Shown piece after piece: positions 33,541 through 41,807 of a stretch of DNA of 46,808 bases. Position 1 is the stretch's first letter, and every line of letters begins with the position of its first letter. The position numbers and the translations under genes are program-made. The stretch is taken from the NCBI GenBank assembly GCA_016296415.1, contig JAEDJH010000002.1, forward strand, positions 1-46,808. Direction: 5' to 3'. The notes under the pieces were generated by a model. The model did no database searches and was not told the origin of the DNA. It saw only the letters and a list, made by a program, of their open reading frames with translations. The DNA comes from Clostridia bacterium (GTDB lineage: Bacteria; Bacillota; Clostridia; Christensenellales; CAG-138).

Positions 33541-34431
33541 ATGGAATTTCAGAGTGTCGATCTTTGCCTCAAGGCGATGATTGACGGATTTACGGCGTCA
33601 AGCAACCTTAAATCGGTTTCCAATTATGCGTTTTCGTCGCTGTACCTGTGGAACAACGGCGATGTTATAAGCGCTGCCGCTGAGGATGATGTGCTTTTTG
33701 TACTGCAGCGATTTTCGGGAAATCCCGCTGCAATGCTTATGCCCATACCGTACGGCAGGAGCGATGAAGAAAGCCGCTTCCGGGCCGTTAAAACGGCGGA
33801 GCGATGGTTTCTTGAGCATGATATAAAGCCTGCATTTGCGGCACTCGATACCGAGAGTGCAAATTTGTTTGCAAAAAGGCTTCCCGAATATACGCTTACC
33901 GAGGACCGTGACAATGAGGATTATGTTTACGATGCCCGTTCCTTGATAACCCTCTCGGGGAAAAAGCTGCACGCCAAGCGAAATCACATAAATAAGTTTA
34001 ACTCCCTTTACGAAAGCGAATACGTGAGAATAACGCCCGATGCGGTGAACGAATGCCTTGCGCTTTTCGACCTCTGGCAGGAAAACTCCGCCGGTTACGA
34101 CAGATACGGCGAAAGGGAGGCGCTGAAAAAGGCCATAGTCAATATGGATGCGCTTGGACTTGTCGCCGGAGGCATCGCTGTGGACGGCAAGCTGGTTGCA
34201 TTATCCGTGGGGGAGCGGCTGACCGATGACACGGCACTGATACATTTTGAAAAGGCGGACAGCAGCTACGCCGGAATATACTCGGTCATAAACCAACGCT
34301 TTGCGGAAAATGAGTTTTCGGACGTTCGGCTTATTAACCGGGAGGAGGATATGGGAATAGAGGGGCTGAGAAAGTCAAAGCTTTCCTACAACCCGACAAT
34401 GCTCATACAAAAATACACGGCAAAGCTATGA
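33541..34431 (+). CDS. DUF2156 family protein (lysyl-phosphatidylglycerol synthase C-terminal-like)
   Basis: Soluble protein of 296 residues matching the DUF2156 fold, a doubled GNAT-like domain related to the aminoacyl-transferase part of MprF. Family marks are SNYAFSSLYLWNN near residue 26, YDARSLITLSGKKLHAKRNHINKF around 140-163 and the C-terminal VRLINREEDMGIEGLRKSKLSYNP. No membrane helices are present, so it lacks the flippase domain of MprF. The acceptor is unknown. CGGAGAG precedes ATG. It overlaps the next GNAT gene by ATGA, which implies joint function. Confidence 0.85.
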   Translation: MEFQSVDLCLKAMIDGFTASSNLKSVSNYAFSSLYLWNNGDVISAAAEDDVLFVLQRFSGNPAAMLMPIPYGRSDEESRFRAVKTAERWFLEHDIKPAFAALDTESANLFAKRLPEYTLTEDRDNEDYVYDARSLITLSGKKLHAKRNHINKFNSLYESEYVRITPDAVNECLALFDLWQENSAGYDRYGEREALKKAIVNMDALGLVAGGIAVDGKLVALSVGERLTDDTALIHFEKADSSYAGIYSVINQRFAENEFSDVRLINREEDMGIEGLRKSKLSYNPTMLIQKYTAKL

Positions 34432-35300
34432 AACTGAGGATACGCACAATAGAGAACGGGGAATACGTCAAGGCTAAAAGGCTGTGGGCTGAATGCTTCC
34501 CCGAGGATGACGGAGAGTTTATTGAGTACTATTTTGCAAATCGCACCTCGCCCGACAATATAATCGGCGCATTCGATGGGGATGGAAAAATGCTGGGCGG
34601 TCTGCATATAATCGGGCAAAAGCTCCGTATATGCGGCACGGAAAAACGAATAGGCTTTATTGCGGGCGTGGGAACAAAACCGGAACACAGAAACAGGGGG
34701 ATTGCATCCAAGCTGCTTGAGGCGGCGGTGCCTGTAATGCGGGATAGAGGCTGTGCTGCTGCTGTGCTGCAGCCGTTTAACGACGATTTCTACAAAAAAT
34801 ACGGCTATAGGGACTTTGCATTCGCAGGCAGATGCAAATCCGTCGCGCCAACAGAGCACAAAAACGAAAACTATGATGAAAAGTCCCTGCTTTCAAAATA
34901 TAATGCTTTTATGGCAGGATATGACGGCTATGCGGTGCGGGATGAAGGGACATATACGAACCTGATAAAGGAGTTTTCGGCGAACAATGCGAAAATATTC
35001 TCTTTAGGCGATTCCTATGCCCTTGTCTATGCAGGCAGCGGCGTTGAACCGGCTCAGGTCATGGAATTTGTCGGGAATGGCGATGCGTCTGCGTTGGCTT
35101 CCGTGATAAAAAGTTCATTTGGTGATGCGGATATACTTGTACCCACAGACAGCCCGCTGTGTGAGCCCGGGAGTATAAGCGTGTTCAATCAGATTTTGCC
35201 GATAGATGAACAAAAGCTGACCGACGGAACGGGCTTTTTGAATGCGGACAGCCTGATAAAGCATATAAATTTGCACGGCTTTGCGCTCGACAGATACTAA
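34428..35300 (+). CDS. GNAT-family N-acetyltransferase (Eis-like, two-domain)
   Basis: Cytoplasmic acetyltransferase of 290 residues. The acetyl-CoA loop is GVGTKPEHRNRGIASKLLEAA (about residues 79-99), followed by QPFNDDFYKKYGYRDFAF, as in Eis-type enzymes. The C-terminal 150 residues form a second domain of uncertain fold. The substrate is unknown. It is translationally coupled to the DUF2156 gene, forming a pair of aminoacyl/acyl transferase-like proteins. A weak GCAAA/TTTGC hairpin follows. Confidence 0.8.
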   Translation: MKLRIRTIENGEYVKAKRLWAECFPEDDGEFIEYYFANRTSPDNIIGAFDGDGKMLGGLHIIGQKLRICGTEKRIGFIAGVGTKPEHRNRGIASKLLEAAVPVMRDRGCAAAVLQPFNDDFYKKYGYRDFAFAGRCKSVAPTEHKNENYDEKSLLSKYNAFMAGYDGYAVRDEGTYTNLIKEFSANNAKIFSLGDSYALVYAGSGVEPAQVMEFVGNGDASALASVIKSSFGDADILVPTDSPLCEPGSISVFNQILPIDEQKLTDGTGFLNADSLIKHINLHGFALDRY

Positions 35301-35344
35301 TTATGGCGCAAATGGTAAGTTTTGCAAGACGAGGCTTTTTTCGC

Positions 35345-35373
35345 TTGACGATTGGCGGGATATAGTGTATTCT
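35345..35373 (+). promoter_or_regulatory. Sigma-A promoter for yajC
   Basis: TTGACG (35345-35350), 17 bp, TATTCT (35368-35373). The transcript would have a leader of about 55 nt. Confidence 0.65.
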
Positions 35374-35437
35374 GTTTTTGGCTTGTATGGGAGAATTTCC
35401 TGTATGTGCCACATCATTATTTAAGGACGGTTTTAAC

Positions 35438-35761
35438 ATGAACAGCGAATTTGTAAACGGCATTGCTGATTTTTTCAAAAACGGCGGCTTTATGATTATA
35501 TTGATGATAGGCCTGCTTGCCCTTATGATAATACCGCAGAGAAAGCGTGAAAAAAAGGTCAAAGAAATGCTCAACTCCATCAAGCCCGGTGACCGTGTTC
35601 GTACCATCGGCGGCATATACGGAACTGTGACCTCCGTTAAGGACGACTTTGTAACCATCAAGTGCGGTCCCGACCAGGCAAGGCTCGTTTTCTCCAGAAA
35701 CGCCATCGCAAACGTTGAGGATAACCCCGTGGAAAACACCATGAGCGAAGAAGTCAAATAA
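35438..35761 (+). CDS. yajC: Preprotein translocase accessory subunit YajC
   Basis: Small membrane protein of 107 residues associated with SecDF. One helix (about 16-33, FMIILMIGLLALMIIPQRK) is followed by the conserved cytoplasmic segment KVKEMLNSIKPGDRVRTIGGIYGTV and a short beta domain. Start is ATG 35438, with AAGGACGG 8 nt upstream; the frame extends upstream to 35378 without a ribosome site. No tgt, queA or secD neighbours are present. It is monocistronic, between its own promoter and terminator. Confidence 0.93.
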   Translation: MNSEFVNGIADFFKNGGFMIILMIGLLALMIIPQRKREKKVKEMLNSIKPGDRVRTIGGIYGTVTSVKDDFVTIKCGPDQARLVFSRNAIANVEDNPVENTMSEEVK

Positions 35762-35779
35762 TTTACGGTAAGATGATCT

Positions 35780-35817
35780 GCGACCCTGCTATGAAAAGCG
35801 AGGGTCGCTTTGTTTTA
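35780..35817 (+). terminator. Intrinsic terminator after yajC
   Basis: GCGACCCT (35780-35787) is exactly complementary to AGGGTCGC (35801-35808), followed by TTTGTTTT. Confidence 0.85.
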
Positions 35818-35834
35818 CCTTTTTATAAAGATGA

Positions 35835-35859
35835 GGCAATGCCTCTGTATGGCATCGCC
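35835..35859 (-). terminator. Probable terminator of the hisS-aspS-rseC-trx operon
   Basis: On minus, GGCGATGCC and GGCATTGCC pair (one G-U) around a 7-nt loop ten bases after the thioredoxin stop, followed by the moderately T-rich TCATCTTTATAAAA. The tail is weak. Confidence 0.45.
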
Positions 35860-35868
35860 CCGTCACCT

Positions 35869-36192
35869 TTATATGTTGTTGTCGATAAACTCGCCGAGCG
35901 AGCGTTTGCTCATGGCGCCCACGGAGCGGGCGATAACGTCGCCGTCCTTGAATATCAGCAGGGTGGGAACGGACGATATGCCGTAGCTTGATGCGATATT
36001 CGGGCATCGGTCTATATCCGCCTTGAAAAAGTCCATTTCCGAGGAATACTCCCCGATGACATCGTCGAGCGTCTGCGCCATCACCCTGCAGGGCATGCAC
36101 CACGATGCGAAAAAATCCACAAGCTTCGGCTGACCGTCCGAAAGTATCCTTTCGTCAAAGTCCGCTTCGGTTATCTGATTTATGCTGCTCAT
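35869..36192 (-). CDS. Thioredoxin-family protein with a CMPC active site
   Basis: Cytoplasmic protein of 107 residues with a complete thioredoxin fold: the active site is W31-C-M-P-C35, and the cis-proline segment is SSVPTLLIFKDG. Classical thioredoxins have CGPC; methionine at that position should shift redox potential and partner choice, so this may be a specialised reductant. GGAGG lies 6 nt before ATG, giving an independent strong start even though the gene begins 38 bp inside the RseC-like frame. The overlap and operon suggest a partner role with that cysteine-rich membrane protein. Confidence 0.9.
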   Translation of the reverse strand: MSSINQITEADFDERILSDGQPKLVDFFASWCMPCRVMAQTLDDVIGEYSSEMDFFKADIDRCPNIASSYGISSVPTLLIFKDGDVIARSVGAMSKRSLGEFIDNNI

Positions 36193-36622
36193 TGTTTTCC
36201 TCCGATAATTCGTTTAATTCGTTTTCATTGGTTATTATGTGCAGCATTTTAGGCTTAAACTCATTTAATTTACTGAGCTTGGGTTCGAAAAGATGGACGA
36301 TCCCATAAACGGCAGCGGAAAAAAGCACGCCGAGAACTATCGCCCATATATCCGACAGAAGCGAGCCCAGTATAACGCCGAGCATCAGTCCGATAAGCGG
36401 AAGCCCGTACATAATGAGACTTGCCTTCACCATGCTTTTTGCATGAAGCTCAATGGCGACATAGTCCCCTGCGGAGGCACCGGCAGAGTTTACTATTTCG
36501 ATAACGGCTTCATCACTGCCCAGAGTGAAACACGCCTTGCAGTTTCCGCAGGCTTTTGTGCGCTTAAAGGATACCCTTGCCATGTTCCCGCATATTTCAA
36601 TTACTTTTCCGTACTGCCGCAT
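36155..36622 (-). CDS. RseC/MucC-family membrane protein
   Basis: Membrane protein of 155 residues. The N-terminal domain has the conserved cysteine cluster CGNM...KACGNCKACF (Cys at about 11, 22, 25 and 28), typical of RseC/MucC (SoxR-reducing system) proteins, and may bind a metal or iron-sulphur centre. Two adjacent helices follow (about 74-115), then a charged, Asn/Glu-rich tail. In Clostridia this family often occurs near rnf genes; none are visible here. Its frame overlaps the thioredoxin start by 38 bp, and it starts 26 bp after aspS. GGGAG lies 6 nt before ATG. Confidence 0.78.
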   Translation of the reverse strand: MRQYGKVIEICGNMARVSFKRTKACGNCKACFTLGSDEAVIEIVNSAGASAGDYVAIELHAKSMVKASLIMYGLPLIGLMLGVILGSLLSDIWAIVLGVLFSAAVYGIVHLFEPKLSKLNEFKPKMLHIITNENELNELSEENNEQHKSDNRSGL

Positions 36623-36648
36623 ATTTTTCTCCCGGGCAAAAGGCGGTG

Positions 36649-38445
36649 CTATACTTCCTTTTCGATGATTGTTATATACAGATCATCGAGCTGCTTTTGG
36701 TCAACGACGCCTGGAGCGTCCGACATAAGGCACGATGCTGTCTGCACCTTCGGGAAAGCAATAACGTCACGAATGTTGTTTGTTCCGGTCATGAGCATAG
36801 TGAGTCTGTCAAGACCGTATGCAAGTCCGCCGTGAGGGGGCGTGCCGTATCTGAGTGCATCCATAAGGAAGCCAAAGCGATCCCATGCCTGCACCTTCGA
36901 GAAGCCGAGCAGGGAGAATATCTTCTCCTGAAGCTGGGTGGAATGGATACGGATGGAGCCGCCGCCGGCTTCATAGCCGTTGATGACCATGTCGTAAGCC
37001 TTTGCCCTTGCCTTAGAGGGGTCGGTGTCAAGAAGCTCAATATCCTCGTCCTTAGGGCTGGTGAAGGGGTGGTGCTGTGCAACGTAGCGCTTTTCCTCCT
37101 CGTCCCACTCGAACATCGGGAAATCCGTAACCCAAAGCACGTCGTCCTTTGTATGGTCGATAAGGTCGAGTCTGCGTGCAAGCTCGTTTCTGAGAGCGCC
37201 GAGCGATGCAAATACCGTGCTGTTGGAGGCGTCGGCCACAAAGAAGATTATGTCGCCCACGGCCGCATCTACGCGCTCGTGTATTGCGGCAAGCTGCTCG
37301 TCGGTCAGGAATTTTGCGAATGAGCATTGCATTCCGTCGGGCTTCATGCTCATCCATGCAAGTCCCTTTGCCCTGTAAATCTTCACAAACTCGGTAAGTT
37401 CGTCGATATTTTTGCGTGTAAACCTATCAACTGCGCCCTTGGCATTGATGCACCTGACGCTTCCGCCGCCCTCAAGAGCCGAGGTAAATACCTTGAAGCC
37501 GCAGCCTCCGACTATATCGCTTATGTCCCTAAGCTCAAGACCGAACCTCGTGTCGGGCTTATCCGAGCCGAAGCGCTCCATTGCTTCCTTATATGTAAAG
37601 CGCCTGAGAGGCAGCTCGATGTCAACGCCCTTTATCTCCTTGAAGAGCTTCTGTATGAAGCCCTCGTTGATGCTCATAACATCCTCTTCGTCAACGAAGG
37701 ACATCTCGAGGTCGATCTGCGTAAACTCGGGCTGCCTGTCGGCGCGGAGGTCCTCGTCACGGAAGCATTTGACGATCTGCATATAGCGGTCGTAGCCGGA
37801 GATCATCAAAAGCTGCTTGAAAAGCTGAGGACTTTGGGGCAGGGCATAGAATTTGCCGGGGTGAACTCTGCTCGGAACGAGGTAGTCCCTTGCGCCCTCG
37901 GGCGTGCTCTTTGTGAGCATGGGCGTTTCAATTTCCCAAAAGCCGTTTTCACCGAAATAGCGGCGTGTGCATTCGGATATTTTGTGGCGTGTGCGGAGTA
38001 TCTCCTGCATACGGGGACGCCTCAAGTCCAGATAGCGGTATTTAAGCCTTATCTGCTCCTGAGCATCAAGGTTGTCATCGACATAGATGGGCGGGGTAGA
38101 GGCTTTGCTTAAAATTTTAAGCTCCGATGCTATAAGCTCGAATGCACCCGTTGCCATGTTGGGATTGACCATTTCGGGGGCTCTGTTTTTCAGGGTACCC
38201 TTTACGGCGATAACAAATTCACTGCGTATGGTTTCAGCAAGCTCGAAAACAGACTTATCGGCAGTGCTTTCGTTAAAAACCACCTGCATGGTGCCGGTGC
38301 GGTCACGAAGTCCGATGAATATCAATGAGCCGAGGTTGCGCCATGTGCCTGCCCAACCCATGAGCAAAATTTCCTTGCCGACATCCTCCTGTGTAGGTTC
38401 GGCGCAGTAGTGTGTGCGCTTCCAGCCGCGCATAAGTTCGTCCAT
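36649..38445 (-). CDS. aspS: Aspartate-tRNA ligase
   Basis: Class IIb synthetase of 598 residues with anticodon-binding OB fold, catalytic core, bacterial GAD insertion and C-terminal motif 3. It shows MLTKSTPEGARDYLVPSR, SPQLFKQLLMISG and CFRDEDLRADRQPEFTQID. In the OB fold, WRNLGSLIFIGLRDR resembles the RRDLGS form of discriminating AspRS (E. coli) rather than the RRDHGG form, so it may charge only tRNA-Asp; this is an inference from one position. Start ATG 38445 has AAGGAGG 5 nt upstream. Second gene of the T-box operon, 16 bp after hisS. Confidence 0.95.
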   Translation of the reverse strand: MDELMRGWKRTHYCAEPTQEDVGKEILLMGWAGTWRNLGSLIFIGLRDRTGTMQVVFNESTADKSVFELAETIRSEFVIAVKGTLKNRAPEMVNPNMATGAFELIASELKILSKASTPPIYVDDNLDAQEQIRLKYRYLDLRRPRMQEILRTRHKISECTRRYFGENGFWEIETPMLTKSTPEGARDYLVPSRVHPGKFYALPQSPQLFKQLLMISGYDRYMQIVKCFRDEDLRADRQPEFTQIDLEMSFVDEEDVMSINEGFIQKLFKEIKGVDIELPLRRFTYKEAMERFGSDKPDTRFGLELRDISDIVGGCGFKVFTSALEGGGSVRCINAKGAVDRFTRKNIDELTEFVKIYRAKGLAWMSMKPDGMQCSFAKFLTDEQLAAIHERVDAAVGDIIFFVADASNSTVFASLGALRNELARRLDLIDHTKDDVLWVTDFPMFEWDEEEKRYVAQHHPFTSPKDEDIELLDTDPSKARAKAYDMVINGYEAGGGSIRIHSTQLQEKIFSLLGFSKVQAWDRFGFLMDALRYGTPPHGGLAYGLDRLTMLMTGTNNIRDVIAFPKVQTASCLMSDAPGVVDQKQLDDLYITIIEKEV

Positions 38446-38461
38446 AGTTTCCTCCTTAAAA

Positions 38462-39718
38462 TCAATTCGCAAGGTATTTATGCAGTTCGCTTTGCGGTAT
38501 GGTTTCTTCCGTACCGAGAGCCATGTTCTTTACGGTTATCATGCCGTTTTCAAGCTCCTTGTCGCCGATCACGCCTGTAAAGCGGACGTTCAGCTTCGAT
38601 GCGTACTTGAACTGCGCCTTTATGCTGCGCCCGACGTGGTCGATATCGGCCTTCAAGCCGTGAGCCCGAAGCTCTGCGGCAAGGCGTAGGCTGAGCAGTC
38701 GTTCCTTTTCACCGAGCGATGCGATGTAAATATCGTATGCCTTGGGTGCGGGGAACTCGATGCCCTGATTTTTTGCGACGAGCAGCAGACGCTCGAGTCC
38801 GAGTCCGAAGCCCACGGCGGGGGTGTCGCTTCCGCCGAGCTGTGCAACGAGCCTGTCATATCTTCCACCGGCGCACACAGCTCCCTGGGAGCCGATGTGG
38901 GTGGAGATTATTTCAAAAACGGTTCTTGTGTAATAGTCGAGTCCGCGAACAATGAACGGGTCAACGACGTATTCTATGCCGAGCGAGTCGAGCGAGGCCT
39001 GCAGCTCGTCAAAGTGAGCCTTGCAGTCATCGCAGATGCTGTCGAGTATTTTCGGTGCATCCTTGCAAATATCCTTGCACTTTTGCTCCTTGCAGTCGAG
39101 TATGCGAAGCGGGTTGCGTTCGAGTCTTGTTAGACAGGTGGGGCAAAGCTCGGTTTTGTATTCGTCGAGATACGCACGGAGCGCCTCGTTGTATTTTTTG
39201 CGGCAGTCGGGGCAGCCGATGCTGTTTATGTGCAGTACAAGCTCTTTTATGCCGATGGTTTTGAAAAGCTCAAGTGCTATGGAGATACACTCTGCATCCT
39301 GACTTGCCCTCGGTGCGCCGAAAACTTCTATTCCGAACTGATGATGCTCACGGTATCTGCCGGACTGCGGACGCTCATAACGGAATATGGGTGCATTGAG
39401 GTAATACATCTTCGTGGGCTGTGCATCGTTGAAAAGTCTGTTTTCGATAAACATTCTTACGACGCCGGCCGTGCCCTCGGGCTTCAGCGTGAGCGAACGT
39501 CCGCCACGGTCATCAAAAGTGTACATTTCCTTTTGCACGATATCCGTCGTATCACCCACACCGCGAGCAAAAAGCTCGGTATGCTCGATCACGGGCGTGC
39601 GTGCTTCGTTAAAGCCGTACTTATCGCAGATACTGCGAATGATGTTTTCGACGTGCTGCCATTTGTAGCTTTCGCCCGGCACTACGTCGAGTGTGCCTTT
39701 CGGTCTTTGAATTTCCAT
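38462..39718 (-). CDS. hisS: Histidine-tRNA ligase
   Basis: Class IIa synthetase of 418 residues. It shows KGTLDVVPGES near the start, motif 2 with FRYERPQSGRYREHHQFGIEV, the histidine A motif region VVDPFIVRGLDYYTRTVFE, GGRYDRLVAQLGG and FGLGLERLL. A cysteine-rich insertion (about residues 170-235, with CPDC, CPTC, CKEQKC and CDDC) is found in many Firmicutes HisRS and may bind zinc. GGAGGAGA precedes ATG. It is first in the operon behind the T-box leader, with aspS next. Confidence 0.95.
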   Translation of the reverse strand: MEIQRPKGTLDVVPGESYKWQHVENIIRSICDKYGFNEARTPVIEHTELFARGVGDTTDIVQKEMYTFDDRGGRSLTLKPEGTAGVVRMFIENRLFNDAQPTKMYYLNAPIFRYERPQSGRYREHHQFGIEVFGAPRASQDAECISIALELFKTIGIKELVLHINSIGCPDCRKKYNEALRAYLDEYKTELCPTCLTRLERNPLRILDCKEQKCKDICKDAPKILDSICDDCKAHFDELQASLDSLGIEYVVDPFIVRGLDYYTRTVFEIISTHIGSQGAVCAGGRYDRLVAQLGGSDTPAVGFGLGLERLLLVAKNQGIEFPAPKAYDIYIASLGEKERLLSLRLAAELRAHGLKADIDHVGRSIKAQFKYASKLNVRFTGVIGDKELENGMITVKNMALGTEETIPQSELHKYLAN

Positions 39719-39735
39719 AGTCTCCTCCGTGTCTG

Positions 39736-39974
39736 TAAAAAAGTAAAAGCGATCCTTCTATCCCAAGGGACGGAAGAACCGCGGTGCCACCCAATTTGAG
39801 CATAAAAATGCCCCACTTTTCCCGATAACGCCCTGGTGCGTCCGCCATTTCCTGCGGAGGCTCACGGTTGTCATTCATCGGGGGCAATTTCGGGGCATCT
39901 CTCAACCAAATGCCGAAGCATCGGAATGCCCTCTCTGTGCGGTTGCCGACGATTACTCTGCCGCTCATAGCCGT
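39736..39974 (-). promoter_or_regulatory. T-box leader controlling hisS-aspS, apparently tRNA-Asp specific
   Basis: Canonical T-box elements on minus: AGAGAG in stem I (about 39930), the antiterminator box GGGTGGCACCGCGG (39779-39792), and a terminator hairpin (39749-39783) with T-rich tail TTTTACTTTTTT. The likely specifier is GAC in AATGACAAC (about 39868-39876). The bulge UGGC would pair with a G73 discriminator, as in tRNA-Asp; tRNA-His has C73. No His codon lies in the specifier position. Confidence 0.9.
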
Positions 39975-39980
39975 TATGCG

Positions 39981-40008
39981 ATTATACCATAGGTTTGGAG
40001 AGTGTCAA
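39981..40008 (-). promoter_or_regulatory. Sigma-A promoter of the T-box operon
   Basis: Minus-strand perfect TTGACA (40003-40008), 16 bp, perfect TATAAT (39981-39986) with extended TGG. The -35 begins six bases after the dnaX stop codon region, so the operon is independent of dnaX. Confidence 0.85.
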
Positions 40009-40013
40009 GCGGT

Positions 40014-41582
40014 TTAATCCTCAATCTCCAAAATATTGCCGAAAAAGCGGCGAAGCTCCGAGTAGTCGCAGTCGGCCGCCATGGTCGTGAACTCTATCTT
40101 AAGCTCAGGAGCAATGCTGAAAAGCAGGCTTTCCACGGCAGTCCTTACCGACGGAGATCTCATGTGCTCGACGTGGGCGTTGTTCTCGAAAGCGATCCTG
40201 AGGATGTCATCGCTTATAAACGCTCCCTTTCTCTGCATGAACGCCGACCACGTCATCGGTTCGCTCAACTGAAGCATATCCGCAAGCTTGGCGGCTATGT
40301 CGTTGGCATTAGCCTGCGTCTTTGCGAAGGTTTTTACACGTTCTGCGGAAGCCTTGCCATCGGGAACGGAAGGATTGATGACGGCTTCCGACTTGGGCGC
40401 ATCGGTGAGAGGAAGTTCGTATCTTACGGCGATACCGTTTTTGACGTCCCTTTCGAGCCTATGCACACGGTCGGCAAGGGTATCGTATGCGATATGCTCC
40501 TCGGGCTTACATATTTTATATAGTGTGCTTTCTATAAGCACACGAGGCAGTGTAAGCCAGCGCATGTCGGACTGCGTTTTCAATAAAAGGTCTATTGAAC
40601 GGGTGAGCCTTTCGGGGGAGACGCCCTTTGCCTGCTCGATATAGCGCTGCATGGTGTCCTCGGTGCAGTCCAGCAAATCACCGCAGGAGCCGCATAGCTT
40701 TGCCATCAGCAGCGCACGCAGGTGTGATGCAAGGTCATGGACAAAAACACCGAGATCGCGCCCCGAATCGACTATCGACTGAAGCTGCAGGAATACGCTC
40801 TTTGTATCGGAAGCGAGCAAAGCATCCGCAAACGGGAAAAGTATGCGCTCATCGACGCTGCCGAGCACCTGATATACCATATCCGCCGTAATTTTTTCGC
40901 CGCAGAACGATATACATTGATCGGCAAGGCTCAAAGCATCTCTCAATGCGCCGTCGGATGCACGGGCTATGGCAAGAAGCCCCTCGTCGTCGATGGCGGC
41001 ATCTGTCTTGTCAAGCACGTCCTTCAGGCGTGCCACAATATCAGAAACCGATATGCGCTTAAAATCAAAGCGCTGACACCTTGAGGTGATGGTCGCCGGC
41101 AAGCGCTGAGGCTCAGTGGTGGCGAAAATAAACATTATATGGGAGGGAGGTTCCTCCAAAGTTTTCAGCAGCGCATTGAAGGCACTTTGCGACAGCATGT
41201 GCGCCTCGTCGATGATGTAAACCTTTTTGCCGAGCTGCAGCGGTGTGAAGGAAGCTTTATCCATAAGCTGTCGCATATCACCCACGCCGGTGTTGGAAGC
41301 GGCATCCATTTCAACGATGTCGAGCGATTCGCCTGCGCTTATGCGGCAGGCTTCGCATTTTCCGCACGGGCTGCCGTCCATCGGGGAGAGGCAGTTCACG
41401 GCACGGGCAAATATCTTTGCGGTGGAGGTTTTACCCGTACCCCTTGTGCCGCAAAAAAGATATGCATGGGCAACGTGCCCGGTGCTTATTTGATTTTTTA
41501 GTATCGTGATTATATGCTCCTGTCCGACAACATCGGAAAACACGTGCGGACGATACTTTCTGTACAAAGCTTGATAGCCCAT
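40014..41582 (-). CDS. dnaX: DNA polymerase III subunit gamma/tau
   Basis: Clamp-loader ATPase, 522 residues. It shows YQALYRKYRPHVFSDVVGQEH at the start, Walker A GTRGTGKTS near residue 45, the zinc module C-x(8)-C-x2-C-x2-C, Walker B IIDEAHMLS and the sensor 1 segment FATTEPQRLPATITSRCQRF. The tau-like C-terminal part (about 365-522) is variable. No obvious slippery heptamer for a short gamma form was seen. Start ATG 41582 has AGGTGG just upstream; the longer frame to 41609 lacks a site. The usual recR and ybaB partners do not follow; the hisS operon does. Confidence 0.95.
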   Translation of the reverse strand: MGYQALYRKYRPHVFSDVVGQEHIITILKNQISTGHVAHAYLFCGTRGTGKTSTAKIFARAVNCLSPMDGSPCGKCEACRISAGESLDIVEMDAASNTGVGDMRQLMDKASFTPLQLGKKVYIIDEAHMLSQSAFNALLKTLEEPPSHIMFIFATTEPQRLPATITSRCQRFDFKRISVSDIVARLKDVLDKTDAAIDDEGLLAIARASDGALRDALSLADQCISFCGEKITADMVYQVLGSVDERILFPFADALLASDTKSVFLQLQSIVDSGRDLGVFVHDLASHLRALLMAKLCGSCGDLLDCTEDTMQRYIEQAKGVSPERLTRSIDLLLKTQSDMRWLTLPRVLIESTLYKICKPEEHIAYDTLADRVHRLERDVKNGIAVRYELPLTDAPKSEAVINPSVPDGKASAERVKTFAKTQANANDIAAKLADMLQLSEPMTWSAFMQRKGAFISDDILRIAFENNAHVEHMRSPSVRTAVESLLFSIAPELKIEFTTMAADCDYSELRRFFGNILEIED

Positions 41583-41616
41583 ATTCCACCTCGTGCGAAA
41601 TATCTTCAACTATACA

Positions 41617-41645
41617 ATTATAGCATTTGCGGGCGAAAATGAAAA
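41617..41645 (-). promoter_or_regulatory. Sigma-A promoter for dnaX
   Basis: Minus-strand TTTTCA (41640-41645), 17 bp, perfect TATAAT (41617-41622) with extended -10 TGC. Confidence 0.6.
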
Positions 41646-41712
41646 GTCCCGGGACAGAATAAAAGCGGCTGCTGAAAAATTTAGATATTATTCAAAATTT
41701 TTAAAATAATGC

Positions 41713-41741
41713 TTTAAATATTTGAATTTATTTGATAGAAT
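41713..41741 (+). promoter_or_regulatory. Promoter candidate for the BMP importer operon
   Basis: TTTAAA (41713-41718), 17 bp, TAGAAT (41736-41741) in a very A/T-rich stretch that may act as an UP element. Start expected near 41748, just ahead of the inverted repeat. Confidence 0.45.
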
Positions 41742-41754
41742 ATTCTCGTAATGC

Positions 41755-41782
41755 TGTGATTTGATATATTATCACAAATCAC
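41755..41782 (+). promoter_or_regulatory. Overlapping inverted repeats in the BMP leader (operator or RNA hairpin)
   Basis: GTGATTTG (41756-41763) and CAAATCAC (41775-41782) are exactly complementary around 11 nt. Nested in them, TGTGAT (41755-41760) pairs with ATCACA (41771-41776) around 10 nt. It lies between the likely start of transcription and the ribosome site. Confidence 0.45.
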
Positions 41783-41807
41783 GGAAAAAATATTGGAGGA
41801 AAATGTT

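Noticed and set aside
40014..41582. Programmed frameshift in dnaX
   Set aside because: No A-AAA-AAG-type slippery heptamer with a following stem was found in the coding strand.
41646..41655. Perfect palindrome GTCCCGGGAC beside the dnaX -35
   Set aside because: Ten bases with no repeat elsewhere nearby; could be chance, and no family of regulators is suggested.
41755..41776. CRP-like site TGTGA...TCACA ahead of the BMP gene
   Set aside because: The spacing between half sites does not match the CRP consensus, and cAMP-CRP control is not typical in Clostridia; kept only as an unassigned inverted repeat.
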